In this document: piece after piece, positions 18,961 through 28,999 of the stretch
Numbering within the stretch: the first letter of the stretch is position 1
How the letters are laid out: each line of letters begins with the position of its first letter
IMG/VR virus record: IMGVR_UViG_3300035670_000110
Coordinates: 24,609 to 88,608 of that record
Origin: a virus
DNA: 64,000 nucleotides
Strand: one strand, 5' to 3'
Notes under the pieces: model-generated
The model's database searches: none
What the model was told of the DNA's origin: nothing
The model's input: only the letters and a program-made list of their open reading frames with translations
Made by a program: the position numbers and the translations under genes

Positions 18961-21900
18961 TTATAAACTCCTGCTATGGTTTCTTCTATTATTTGATGAA
19001 TTAATCATACTAGCAACCTTGTTAGCAATTGCTGTAGCACTCTTTCCACTAGCACCATTGATTATAATTTTAACATTTGATTTGCTTCCGCCATAATTAT
19101 TTGATACACCAGAAACATTTGATGGCATAACAGGAACTGAGAATTTCGGATCTTGCATGGATGACATTCCAAAATTACCAGCGTTAATTTGATCTAACAT
19201 TCCTCTACCGTACTTATTTACCGCACCAGCCTTTACCACATACTCTCCATTGGAGAGCATAGCGGGAATCATATCTGATCTTGGACCACCCCTCCCGGCA
19301 ACAAAACCACCGGAAGCATATTTTGCAATAGGAGTACCTGCTCTGTCGAAGAACATTCTGTGCCAAGGACTGCTTAAAGAAGTATATTTAACCGGACTTC
19401 CCGCTTCAATAACCTGATCGTTTCCGGCATATATTGCAATGTGCCTTCCCGATGGAGCCAGCCCAGTATTACTGTAATATAAAAGATCTCCAATTTTTAA
19501 TGATGAAGATGGAATTGGCGGCTGAGAACCGTCTCCAGGCCGTCCGCTAATTCTTCTTGCAACAATTCTAGAACTATTAATTTGACTTTCTGAATAAGAT
19601 AAAAGACCATATTTTTTATAACCATCGGGAACGCCTAAATTATATGACATTGCTGTCAGACCAGAGCAGCCCCAAGAATCTGGACCATTTACATTAACAA
19701 GACTGTAAGGCTCTCCTAGTTGCTGTTTGGCGAATTCTAATGCTAAAACTCCATCTGGATTTGATCCAGAATCTTGTGATGGGGTAGTTGCCCCCCTATA
19801 TCCCAAGAATGCAGGCCATAGATTGTTTGTGTTTGTTTCTGTTGAAACGCCCCACCAAGGTCTTCCATTATACTCACTCCAATCAAATCCGGCACTTGTA
19901 CCGTTATAGTTTTTCAACATCGCCCATGGTAAAAATGTTTGACCTCTATTAGATACATGCTCGTATGCCATTCTAGAGTTATAATTTCCATCCAATAATT
20001 GAGAAATATTAAACCATGGCTGACTTCCATAAGATCTTTTATTAATTTGGAAAAGACCGTAGTCACCATTTCCTTCAGAATACATTGAAGGATTATTAAT
20101 ATGATCAGAATATTTTCCTGGCTGACCGCCAGACTCTCTCATGGCAATGGTCCAGGCTAATCTATGTAAATCTCTTGGCCAGCCGCCAGCATCTAAATAT
20201 GTTAAAACATTTTGAGCGGTTGTTAATGTGTGACCTAATCCTGCTAGAACAGATTCATTAAATATCGGTGTTCCAGTTGCTCCGCCGTCTCCATATGGTG
20301 TGCTAGGTGGACTTCCTGGCTCACCGGAACCTGCTCCATTATTAGGATCTTCTACAGGAGTCTCTCTTAATTGTCTTCCATATACAAATCTTGGATCGGC
20401 CTGACCGACAAGTCCACCTTCAGCAAACCCTGTTGCTTTTTCATTAATTTCAAGCAGCCTCATTTCCGCATTATCCTCAGACAATGAGGTGATTAATCTA
20501 GATAAAGCAAGTGCCGCGCCTGTTCCTCCTAGTACTGTGCCAGTTCCTACAGCGGTTGTATAATATAAGGCCCCAGTTTCTACTTGATCTTCTGTTAGAG
20601 GGGAAAGACCATTCCTCGCTCTATTTGAATTTATCATTGGAACTATGTTATTACGGTATGGATATTGTATAGTTGATGAACCTAAATCTTTACCAATTCT
20701 TAAAAGGCCAGCAGTTTTTTCTCCAATAGAAAGTTGATCTCCCCAATAAAATGGACTATTTTTATTAAAAGCATGTTTTGCTGAATTATATAAAAATGTT
20801 GCTTTAAATGATGGAGTATTTCCATAAGAGTTTCCTGGTACATATCCTTTAAAATATGGTACTACATTATGAGATCCAGGAGACACCCCAATTTTTGAAA
20901 ATAGTATAGACATCGTTCTTATCCGATTTGCTTCGGCGGCGGCCTCAAGAGATCCGTAGGTTCTTTCACTGGAACTTGCTGGCCATTGTTGAGCACCACG
21001 ACTAAAAAGGTTGTTAAAGTCTAGAGCATGACCACCCTCATGTGCGGTAACACCCATAAGTTCAAAAATGTCTCCTGGGGTGGAATTAATTTGTGTTCCG
21101 GTATAAGGGTTATCGACCCCTCCCTGTAACTGATGTCCATTAAAAATTTGATCAACTACGTTATCCCAGGAAGATTTATTTACTACTGTTCCGGGGGCAG
21201 CAGGACCATAAAGTTGTGAAAGCATTGAATCCATTGAGGGATCTTTTCCAAAAATATAACCTTCTTCTGGAACAAAGTTTTTCATGCTCACTAGATTAGA
21301 GTGAGATCCCCAATATATATCTCTTTTAAGATTTTGCGCTTTATTATCATTATAAATAAAGTGGGACAAATATTTTCTATAAGCAGATTGAATTTCTGGA
21401 GAAATATTAAGTCCGACATAATAAGGATTTATTCCTGGTGGCAATTCTTTTTCTGGAAGACTGTTTAAATAATTTATAAGAACTTCACTTTGATCAACCC
21501 CTTCTTGATACTTTGGATCATTTCTATAAAGAAAGGGTTTTTCTGACTTTACTCCTGAAGAATAATTTCTCATGACCCCGGCTGTTTTAAATCTACTGAG
21601 TAGTCCAGATATTCCTTTAGGGATTGGAATAGGAGCAAAACTAGCAGCAAATAAAGCAGCGTCTAAAGCAGCACGATCTGCGTAATCTCTTTCATATTCT
21701 TCCTGGGTAACTCCCATTACCCAGGATGGAAGGGAGAACTGGGCGCTGGTGTTTGATCTAATTCCATATGGGGTTGGCCTAGTAGATGCTAATGTTCTTA
21801 CTCCCCCCAGACCTAATAAAGATAGAGTTGCTGAAAATCCTTGTCTAAGCCCATTCCACATCTCTCCAAGAATGCTTTCTGCAACAGGGTCTGGCCTAAC

Positions 21901-24900
21901 AATGTTATAATCTAAATTCTGGGGAACTCCATAATTTATGAGTCCGGTTCCAGCAGTAACAGGTTTTGTGGTAGGAGCAGGAGGTGGAGTAGTAGATTTT
22001 GAATACCCATAATATGGTTGACGCATTACTTGTCCGGCATAACCACCTATTTGGTTTGCAGTATTATTAGAAATTTGTCTTTGTTGAGATTGTTGTTCTA
22101 ATCTATCTGCGGATACATATCCACCTTCCGCAAATCTGGCCTGATTGATGGAATTCATCATTCCTACGCCGTACTTTTTAACAGATGATGCTTTTACAAC
22201 ATATTCACCATTAGAAAGTCTGGCTGGGATGGAATCAGATTTAGGACCTCCTGGTCCAGAAACATAACCTCCTGAATTAAATTTTACATCATATCTTTGA
22301 GTCGCGGGGTTCCATATATATCTCTTTCCATCGGGACCTGTAATTTCATTCCCACTATATGTTGTTTGCCAATTTGGAAGGAATCCTGAGCCTCCGCCAG
22401 AAGGAGTATTATTATTATTCTGTCTAGGTGGTGGGGGTGAGTAACCTGGAGGCTGTGTTTGTCCAGGGCTTCTATAATCTTCTGTCTGCGGTGTTGAAAC
22501 AGTTTGTATCCAATTTAAAATAGTTTGTAGAGGATCTTCTCCCGTCCTGGGCCTTCCAGTTACATCTCTTCCTCCCATGAGGGCGAAGTAATCTCCAGAA
22601 ATAAGTGACGCTGCCTCTCTTTGAGCCGCTTCAATATCTACAGTCAATCCGCTTTCTAGTTGCTTTCTTATAGCATCATCAAGGAATCTTTGATATCTAA
22701 GTTTAAGAATAATTGACATTTCTTCCATGTATCTTTTGCCAAATTCTTCCCCTAGTCTTTTAGTGACTTCTTTCGCACTCGTGATTTGCCCAGCATCATT
22801 TTGGCTTTGAATAACGCGGAGGTCAGCCAACTTAGTAGTTTGTTCGTTAATAGTGTCTCTAAAAGATTTTCTCTCTTCTCGCTGCCTTCTCTTAAAATTC
22901 CTTAAACGCCTTTCATATAATTCTTCTGCTTTATCTGCTGCTTCCTGTTCAGCCTCAATTTGATCATTTATTAAATCGATTCTTGTTTGGGTATCTTTTT
23001 CAAATTGTTCTTGTTTTTCTTGCTCTGTTTCTATTGTTTTATCTATAGAATCAATTTCTCTGTCCCGAGCCTCTTCGATACCTTTAATTTGTTCATCGTA
23101 TGCAAATTGTTGAGCATCTTGAGACATTTGTTGTCTATCTTGCAAGAATCCAAAAACATCTCCAGATGCAAGTTTTTCAAGGGCTGATAGAGCAGTTTTT
23201 CTTTGATTAGAATAAAAGTTATCTACTTTCTGTCTCTTTTGAATAGAATTAATATAGTTTTCCGTTGATTCATTTATTCTATCTTTTTCTTCATTTAACC
23301 CTTCGATCTTTTCTTCAAATCTTTCTCTTTCTTCTTCTGCAGCATCAGAGATGGCCTCTTTTTGTTTTTCAAGACTTTCTATTGTTTTTTCACTATCTCT
23401 GACAGATTGATTCCTTAGTCTTCTTTGCTTTCTTTCATATCTTTCATACTGTCTATCTAGTTTTTCTAAACCTTCTTGAGAATTTTGAATTAATTCTTCT
23501 GTGAAACCTATTTGTTTGTCAATTAAACTTCCAGCACTCTCTGTGAGTCCAGCAGCAATATCATTAATTTGATCTTGTAATTCTGCTCTGTTGGTTGTAA
23601 TGACAATTTCTGCTTCTAGTTTTAAGGGTCCTCCAACCATTAAAGCGTCTATAATATCCTGTATACTCATCCCCGCAGATAAAGCCTTTGATACCTGAAG
23701 GGCCAATTCTTCATCCATACCAATCATTGCAGCAAGAATAGCCCCTCTTACAGGATCTATTTCATTAATAAAATCTTTAATTGGCTGTGGGTCAAAGGCC
23801 ATCGCTGTAGATTCTTTTGCTATTTTAATAATTTGATCCATGGCCTCCATGGTTTCTTTGGGAGCCTCTTTAAAGTTTTCAAACATTATTTCTGTAATTT
23901 TTACAATACTTTCTGCGCTAATGTCGGCCATTTCCTCTATATTGGTTTGCATTTGATGGATTTGTCTTGTAACATTGGCAGCATTATCTATAGTCTCTTG
24001 CATTTTATCTTTATCAAAAATGTTTTCAAAGGCTTCGAAGTCAGTTGCTGCTCTAAGAATTTGCAGAGGAATGCTGAGATTAGTTATAAAACTTGTTAAT
24101 CCTGTACTAAGATCTCCAACCGAATTTTCCAGATTTTGAGCAATTACACCAGAAAATCTTTCTGCACCATTGAGAGTATTCTCTAGTTTATCAAGTCCTT
24201 GTTGAGTAACATCTATGGTTAATTTTTGTTTTTCTGGGTCAAACAGGTTAGCCATAGCACTGGCCAACTCTTCCGCTGTTTTTTGTTCAAACAAGCCATT
24301 CTTTAATCCTATTGCGTAGGCTTGTCCTCCAGTATAACCCGCTTCAGCGGCTATCGCCTTTACTGCATCAACAGCCTGCTCTTCTGAGAGTCCGCTTGTA
24401 ATCATTTTATTAAATGCTAGGGCTAATTCTCTAGAACCGGCTTCTGCTCCACCATATTTTATTTTTTCAATCAGGTTTCCGTAATCTTGTTGAACTGCTT
24501 TTTTAAGATTTTCATCTATTTCGCCAATTTCTCCCACCTGACTTGAGGCTTGCTTAAGTTTTTCTGTAACATCAGTTATCTGTATACCAAAAAACTCTGC
24601 TGTTTTTGCAGGATCTTCAAATGATGCAACGGCTCTTTTTCTTGCTTCTTCCGCCGCTTTTTGGTACATCATATAGCCGCCGACAGTGGTTGCGAGCGCT
24701 GCGGCAATTCCTATGCCAATAGGACCGCCAAGCATGGAAACTGCGCCGCCTGCTCTAAAAAGAAGATTTCCTTTTGATGCAGCGCCTGTTGCTAAATTGG
24801 AAGTTGGTCCAATAGCCGCCTTTGATGCTTGCATCTTTGTTCCTAGGCTTCCAAGGCCAAGGAAATTCCCCATCACATTCTTTCCGCTAAACATTTGCAT

Positions 24901-27900
24901 CATAGCGGCTGCGCCCATTACAGCCCCGGAAAGAATTCCTAGTTTCATTGCTAAATCATTTGAAGCCCCACCAGCCATACTCATACTTCCGACAAGCATT
25001 GATGATGCAAAGGCAATGTTCATCAACCCCATGCCTTTCATCATTTGCGGTTGATTTTCAGCGGCCTGGCGGGAGGATGCCAGAGACTCCTGCGGCCCTC
25101 CAGTTTGAGTTGGGCTATTCATTAAAGCGGTCCATCTTTGTTGAAATGCTTGTGATGTAAGGTCTGGAGTTTTTATTTTAATGGGAGAAACAGACCCATC
25201 TCTATTAATCATCGCCCCATTGTCTGCATACATGGGCTTCGGGATCATGACTTCATTGGGCATTACTCTTAGCATTGGGCCGCGAGGAGTCATTACAAAC
25301 GGTCTTGGGCCTGGTCCAGATGGACGCTGCATGGATGGAGGAACTGCACCTGGACCAACAATTCCTGGTCTTCTCCCCGAACTTCTAGCAGGTGGTATTG
25401 GAGTTGTGCCCATTACCTGTGATTCTGTTAACGCTATAGATCTTCTGGCGGCGGCGGGGATATCTCCACCAGCCGCCTTAATCGCTTGAGCAACATTAGT
25501 AGCAATCGGAAGTTCTCTAGGCAAAAGCCTCCCTCCGCCAGTCAGCCTTTCATCTATTATTGCTTTAAACAAAGGTGCCCAAATTCTTTTTGTGGGTCCG
25601 TCTTTACCCCAGATATTTTTGTTATCTGGCTGATCTAGCATAGATCCTATAATTTTTTCCATCAATCTCAACTGTGACGGTGTTTTTGGATGTCTAACTT
25701 CTATATCACCTGTTAGTGGATCTATTTTAAGAAGAGAGGGTCTTGAATCTCCCCTTCTTTGTATTTCTGAAATTATATGTCTCCCGGCATTGCCTCGGGT
25801 CAGATTTTCCAATGCCTGATTTTCTGCGCCAGATGAAAGTAAAAGGTTTGCTGGATCAAAATACTTTACGCCACCACGAATATCTTTTTCATAATGGGCC
25901 AAGTGTACTTTTGTTGCATCTCTTAATTGTGTATCGTTTTCAAAAGAGATTCCTGCTCTTCGTGCAATTTCTTGCACCACCTCTGCCATTCTAATCTTCT
26001 GTGCTTCATGAACTAAGGCGTCTCTCATTTTATCGGGGGTCGATGTTTTATGCCCTCCACGACCAGCGGCAGGTTCGACAATATCTCCAAAGGCATATCC
26101 ACGAACCTCACCACGATTCATTGCTCTTAAAAATTCAACGTTTCCTCTGGCGGCTTCTTTTCTTACAACAAATTCGCCTGGCTCAAGGAGGGCTGGAACT
26201 TTGTCCCCTCCGCCGTAACCGCCTGGAACTTTTTCTGGACTGGTAGACCCCATCTGTCTTCTTATAACAGTCGGTGCCCGTCCAGCGGGAGCAAGTGATC
26301 CGGGCGCAAAGAGACCGGGGTTGGTTTTCATTAAATATCCTAAAGATCCTGAATAAGCAGACATCACACTTACTAATCTTTTAAGGGCAGCCTCTTGTGT
26401 CAGAAATGATGTTGTTAAATTATCAACGCCCAGCCTGGCTGCCATAACGTCGGCGGTAAGTAATTCAAATTTTTCAAATCTCAATCCTGCTATTTTTGCA
26501 CCCATTCTAACTATCATCATGCTGAATTTAATTCCATTAGCAATAAGGTTTCCGAATAAACCGACAAGCATGACTACAGGTCCTGCTAAAGCAGTTAATA
26601 AGATCGCATACTTACTAAAGTTTTTTACCGGCTCTGGAAGTGCCTGAAAGAATTCCATAAAACTCTTAATTCCCCCACCAATACTAGAAAGAACTGGAAT
26701 AAGAGTCTCTGTTAGCAGATTTCCAAGTGGAATTAAAGAGTTTTTCAAATTTTCAATAGTTCTTTGAAATCTCATTGAAGATGATTCTTGTAAAGCCTTT
26801 AATTCTTTATTTGCAATTCCGGCCAATTCTGTACTGCTTGCAGAGGCAAGTTCCATAACAGAAAGAGTTTGAGAACCTTGTCGGCGGAGGTTGGCAAAAA
26901 GAGCCGCCATACGAGCAAATTGATATTTTCCAAAGACTTTTTCAAGAACTTGTGCTCTAGAAAAATCATCAAGTCCTTGCAGGGCATCTTGCAGCCCAAA
27001 AATCATAGGCAGCAATTCCCCTCTACCGTTTTCAATAATATTTTCTAGGGAAACTCCAAATCCTGCTGCTACTTCTTTTGCCTGTTTCGTAGGATTGATT
27101 AATCTACCAAGTCCAGATTTTAGAGCGTTTGCAGCCTCACCCGCAGAAACGCCTCCTTCGCGCATGGCAACAAGCAGGAGTGCCATATCTTTAATGTCTC
27201 CTCCAAGAGCCTGAATGACAGGGCCAACTCTTGGAATGGCTCCTGCTAAATCCTGAAGGTTGGTCGATGTTTGATTTTCTACGGCATTCAAGAAGTCAAT
27301 AGACTCTGCCAATTCATTGGTATTTAGTTTAAATGCATTTTGAATTGACAGGGTGGCACGCATTGCCTCTTGTCTTTCAACTTCACCTAAGACAGATAAT
27401 CTTGTCGTTTGTCTTACAGATGAAAGAAGTTCTTCTCCCTCTTTACCCGTTTGAGCAATATCTGCGGCCAGGGCTGCTGTTTCTTTTGCAGCAATTCCAT
27501 AAGAAGAACTAATTTCATATGCGAGTTGTTGAACACTGTCGCGCATTTTTTTAGTAGAATCTTCTACTGTATTAACAAGATCTGCTCCGTAAACTTTTTC
27601 AAACCTAGTTAATTCTTTATCAATTTCGCGGAATTGTTTTGACACAAGTGCGGTAAACATGACCAACGGAAGGGTGAAGCCTACCATCAACTGGCGACCA
27701 GTCCACTGAGTGTTTTTACCAAAGTTTAGAAGTCTTTCACTTCCCCCGCGAACTAATTCGTTAAAAATAGAGAATTTTTGAGACGCCATAGCAGCAGAAG
27801 TGCCCATTGCTGACAAGGCTGTTGGAGTAAGAAGAGCACCAGTGGCAGCGCCGCCAGCAGTGCCCCCCATAGGAACCAGCATAGATTGTTGCATTCTTAC

Positions 27901-28239
27901 CTGCTGTGCGGCAAGTTGCTTCATCATGCTATTTTGTTTTGTATATCCGGCAATCGCTTCGCGGAAGTACTGCCTCATTGTAAGTTTTTGACGTTGTAGT
28001 GCTTTGCCAAAATCATCTACTGCTGTAGTACTTTTTACCATTTGGGTGGTGAATCCACCAATTTGTCCAACATTTGTCATAAATGTGGACGCCAAAGATG
28101 CTTGCGCCTTTAATGCGCTTTTATCTAAAGTATTAAATGCAGCCGTAAGACCTGCAATATTGCCAGTAAGTGCCTTTATTTGAGCCTGTGCTGGGGAAAG
28201 GTTGGCATTATATGTGATGGTAGAATAAATATTAGCCAA
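18961..28239 (-). CDS. Tape measure protein with metallopeptidase-like, lysozyme-like and NlpC/P60 domains (3092 aa)
   Basis: Sets tail length and carries cell-wall enzymes for DNA entry. The N-terminal third fits TP901-type tape measures (FGKNTQWTGRQLMVGFTLPL; AAGFGVSLENII). Small-residue-rich hydrophobic spans occur near 525-560 and 1140-1260, and long coiled coils near 1590-1860. A putative zinc-peptidase motif TAHEGGHALD has HExxH at 2400-2404. A goose-lysozyme/SLT-type domain has RESGG with E2702 plus GDYGLFQINKRSYG. An NlpC/P60 domain has C2858 in WGCSGL and H2933 in RHIAIYAG. A motif of the form G-x-x-SDxIPAxLSNGEYVVKAxxVxKYG occurs twice, with a degenerate third copy near 695. At about 1.5 angstrom per residue the full length would give roughly 0.46 micrometre, less if the C-terminal domains are not stretched. 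Confidence 0.95.
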   Translation of the reverse strand: MANIYSTITYNANLSPAQAQIKALTGNIAGLTAAFNTLDKSALKAQASLASTFMTNVGQIGGFTTQMVKSTTAVDDFGKALQRQKLTMRQYFREAIAGYTKQNSMMKQLAAQQVRMQQSMLVPMGGTAGGAATGALLTPTALSAMGTSAAMASQKFSIFNELVRGGSERLLNFGKNTQWTGRQLMVGFTLPLVMFTALVSKQFREIDKELTRFEKVYGADLVNTVEDSTKKMRDSVQQLAYEISSSYGIAAKETAALAADIAQTGKEGEELLSSVRQTTRLSVLGEVERQEAMRATLSIQNAFKLNTNELAESIDFLNAVENQTSTNLQDLAGAIPRVGPVIQALGGDIKDMALLLVAMREGGVSAGEAANALKSGLGRLINPTKQAKEVAAGFGVSLENIIENGRGELLPMIFGLQDALQGLDDFSRAQVLEKVFGKYQFARMAALFANLRRQGSQTLSVMELASASSTELAGIANKELKALQESSSMRFQRTIENLKNSLIPLGNLLTETLIPVLSSIGGGIKSFMEFFQALPEPVKNFSKYAILLTALAGPVVMLVGLFGNLIANGIKFSMMIVRMGAKIAGLRFEKFELLTADVMAARLGVDNLTTSFLTQEAALKRLVSVMSAYSGSLGYLMKTNPGLFAPGSLAPAGRAPTVIRRQMGSTSPEKVPGGYGGGDKVPALLEPGEFVVRKEAARGNVEFLRAMNRGEVRGYAFGDIVEPAAGRGGHKTSTPDKMRDALVHEAQKIRMAEVVQEIARRAGISFENDTQLRDATKVHLAHYEKDIRGGVKYFDPANLLLSSGAENQALENLTRGNAGRHIISEIQRRGDSRPSLLKIDPLTGDIEVRHPKTPSQLRLMEKIIGSMLDQPDNKNIWGKDGPTKRIWAPLFKAIIDERLTGGGRLLPRELPIATNVAQAIKAAGGDIPAAARRSIALTESQVMGTTPIPPARSSGRRPGIVGPGAVPPSMQRPSGPGPRPFVMTPRGPMLRVMPNEVMIPKPMYADNGAMINRDGSVSPIKIKTPDLTSQAFQQRWTALMNSPTQTGGPQESLASSRQAAENQPQMMKGMGLMNIAFASSMLVGSMSMAGGASNDLAMKLGILSGAVMGAAAMMQMFSGKNVMGNFLGLGSLGTKMQASKAAIGPTSNLATGAASKGNLLFRAGGAVSMLGGPIGIGIAAALATTVGGYMMYQKAAEEARKRAVASFEDPAKTAEFFGIQITDVTEKLKQASSQVGEIGEIDENLKKAVQQDYGNLIEKIKYGGAEAGSRELALAFNKMITSGLSEEQAVDAVKAIAAEAGYTGGQAYAIGLKNGLFEQKTAEELASAMANLFDPEKQKLTIDVTQQGLDKLENTLNGAERFSGVIAQNLENSVGDLSTGLTSFITNLSIPLQILRAATDFEAFENIFDKDKMQETIDNAANVTRQIHQMQTNIEEMADISAESIVKITEIMFENFKEAPKETMEAMDQIIKIAKESTAMAFDPQPIKDFINEIDPVRGAILAAMIGMDEELALQVSKALSAGMSIQDIIDALMVGGPLKLEAEIVITTNRAELQDQINDIAAGLTESAGSLIDKQIGFTEELIQNSQEGLEKLDRQYERYERKQRRLRNQSVRDSEKTIESLEKQKEAISDAAEEERERFEEKIEGLNEEKDRINESTENYINSIQKRQKVDNFYSNQRKTALSALEKLASGDVFGFLQDRQQMSQDAQQFAYDEQIKGIEEARDREIDSIDKTIETEQEKQEQFEKDTQTRIDLINDQIEAEQEAADKAEELYERRLRNFKRRQREERKSFRDTINEQTTKLADLRVIQSQNDAGQITSAKEVTKRLGEEFGKRYMEEMSIILKLRYQRFLDDAIRKQLESGLTVDIEAAQREAASLISGDYFALMGGRDVTGRPRTGEDPLQTILNWIQTVSTPQTEDYRSPGQTQPPGYSPPPPRQNNNNTPSGGGSGFLPNWQTTYSGNEITGPDGKRYIWNPATQRYDVKFNSGGYVSGPGGPKSDSIPARLSNGEYVVKASSVKKYGVGMMNSINQARFAEGGYVSADRLEQQSQQRQISNNTANQIGGYAGQVMRQPYYGYSKSTTPPPAPTTKPVTAGTGLINYGVPQNLDYNIVRPDPVAESILGEMWNGLRQGFSATLSLLGLGGVRTLASTRPTPYGIRSNTSAQFSLPSWVMGVTQEEYERDYADRAALDAALFAASFAPIPIPKGISGLLSRFKTAGVMRNYSSGVKSEKPFLYRNDPKYQEGVDQSEVLINYLNSLPEKELPPGINPYYVGLNISPEIQSAYRKYLSHFIYNDNKAQNLKRDIYWGSHSNLVSMKNFVPEEGYIFGKDPSMDSMLSQLYGPAAPGTVVNKSSWDNVVDQIFNGHQLQGGVDNPYTGTQINSTPGDIFELMGVTAHEGGHALDFNNLFSRGAQQWPASSSERTYGSLEAAAEANRIRTMSILFSKIGVSPGSHNVVPYFKGYVPGNSYGNTPSFKATFLYNSAKHAFNKNSPFYWGDQLSIGEKTAGLLRIGKDLGSSTIQYPYRNNIVPMINSNRARNGLSPLTEDQVETGALYYTTAVGTGTVLGGTGAALALSRLITSLSEDNAEMRLLEINEKATGFAEGGLVGQADPRFVYGRQLRETPVEDPNNGAGSGEPGSPPSTPYGDGGATGTPIFNESVLAGLGHTLTTAQNVLTYLDAGGWPRDLHRLAWTIAMRESGGQPGKYSDHINNPSMYSEGNGDYGLFQINKRSYGSQPWFNISQLLDGNYNSRMAYEHVSNRGQTFLPWAMLKNYNGTSAGFDWSEYNGRPWWGVSTETNTNNLWPAFLGYRGATTPSQDSGSNPDGVLALEFAKQQLGEPYSLVNVNGPDSWGCSGLTAMSYNLGVPDGYKKYGLLSYSESQINSSRIVARRISGRPGDGSQPPIPSSSLKIGDLLYYSNTGLAPSGRHIAIYAGNDQVIEAGSPVKYTSLSSPWHRMFFDRAGTPIAKYASGGFVAGRGGPRSDMIPAMLSNGEYVVKAGAVNKYGRGMLDQINAGNFGMSSMQDPKFSVPVMPSNVSGVSNNYGGSKSNVKIIINGASGKSATAIANKVASMINSSNNRRNHSRSL

Positions 28240-28612
28240 GTTCTGCGCCCTCCACTATTTTATATTCTACCCCCATGTCTGGGGTCAAGCCCTGACCGAC
28301 CGCTCCAGCCAAATTCTTGTCTCCAGTTATACGGGCCATAGCCCTTGCCTGAATTTCTTCAACAGTAGGAATATGCTCCTCTTGCAAAGAATCTTCCCCT
28401 TGATCAAGTGAGATACCCTGTAGAGCAGCCATAAACTTTTGTCGCCTCCGTTCAGATTCATATACTGCTTTTAGTGTTGCAGCAAGTTCTGGCATTGACA
28501 GCGACGACTCTAGTTCTTCATAGTCTTTCCAGTGCCCTAGTAGAAAGACTTCACCTAACATAGATGCTAGATCTAGATCCTCCCAGCGAGTTCCTGAGCC
28601 GTCGCTACTAGG
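28232..28612 (-). CDS. Tail assembly chaperone, -1 frameshift extension (T part)
   Basis: The open frame from 28612 down to 28232 is in the -1 frame relative to the upstream chaperone. It is read as PSSDGSGTRWEDLDLASMLG onward after slippage at CCCAAAC. The WEDLD segment is typical of such extensions. A free-standing start at the ATG at 28561 would give 109 aa, but the frame is open back to the slippery site, as in lambda G-GT. The fusion would be join(28905..28612,28612..28232), 224 aa. The extension is thought to hold the tail tube subunit while the N-part coats the tape measure. The stop overlaps the tape-measure start. Confidence 0.9.
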   Translation of the reverse strand, partial: PSSDGSGTRWEDLDLASMLGEVFLLGHWKDYEELESSLSMPELAATLKAVYESERRRQKFMAALQGISLDQGEDSLQEEHIPTVEEIQARAMARITGDKNLAGAVGQGLTPDMGVEYKIVEGAELG

Positions 28613-28905
28613 TTTGGGTCGTTCAACCTAATATCTGCTGCTACCTCTAAAATCTTGTACATTGTTTGAAGATCTACGGCCTCTTCAATGTCTTCTTTTT
28701 CTGATAAATCTGGAGCAAATTGCCTGAAAGCAATTGTTGTGCAATTAATTAGTACGTCAAGGAACTCATCCTCGCTCTTTACTTCAGCGGCTTTTTGCCA
28801 CTCCTTCATAACCTCTCTTAGGTTTTTGAGGTTTAATGGTTTTACTATAATTACTCTTCCATCTAACAATTCAAGTTCTACTGTCTCATAAACTGTTGTC
28901 GCCAT
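28573..28905 (-). CDS. Tail assembly chaperone (G part)
   Basis: A 110-aa protein upstream of the tape measure. Its sequence, with VELELLDGRVIIVKPLNLKN, a helical middle and a final VAADIRLNDPNLVATAQELA, is the usual form of siphophage tail chaperones that coat the tape measure during assembly. The last codons include the slippery heptamer, so a fraction of ribosomes should make the longer GT-type product. The gene follows a strong terminator-like hairpin after the major tail protein. Confidence 0.9.
   Translation of the reverse strand: MATTVYETVELELLDGRVIIVKPLNLKNLREVMKEWQKAAEVKSEDEFLDVLINCTTIAFRQFAPDLSEKEDIEEAVDLQTMYKILEVAADIRLNDPNLVATAQELAGRI
28612..28618 (-). promoter_or_regulatory. Programmed -1 ribosomal frameshift site CCCAAAC
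   Basis: On the minus strand the zero frame reads GAC CCA AAC. This places the heptamer C CCA AAC exactly in X-XXY-YYZ phase, 13 codons before the zero-frame TAG. The -1 frame is open from here into the second chaperone gene. This is the known arrangement for tail assembly chaperones. I did not identify a firm downstream pseudoknot. Confidence 0.92.
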
Positions 28906-28952
28906 TTAATTAATCCTTTCTTCTTAGTAATATTATATATCATATTAAATAA

Positions 28953-28982
28953 TAAAAGCATGGCATTCCTGCCATGCTTTTA
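28953..28982 (-). terminator. Rho-independent terminator after the major tail protein gene
   Basis: A perfect 13-bp inverted repeat, TAAAAGCATGGCA / TGCCATGCTTTTA, with a TTCC loop. Read leftwards it ends in TTTTATTATTT. It lies between the abundant major tail protein and the low-copy chaperone/tape-measure genes, so it likely sets expression ratios by partial termination. It is symmetric enough to work on the other strand too, but nothing is transcribed that way here. Confidence 0.92.
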
Positions 28983-28999
28983 TTACAGTGCTTTTAGAA

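Noticed and set aside
28232-28561. Independent start for the second chaperone at the ATG at 28561
   Set aside because: The frame is open upstream to the slippery heptamer and no good ribosome site precedes that ATG. The frameshift product explains the layout better.
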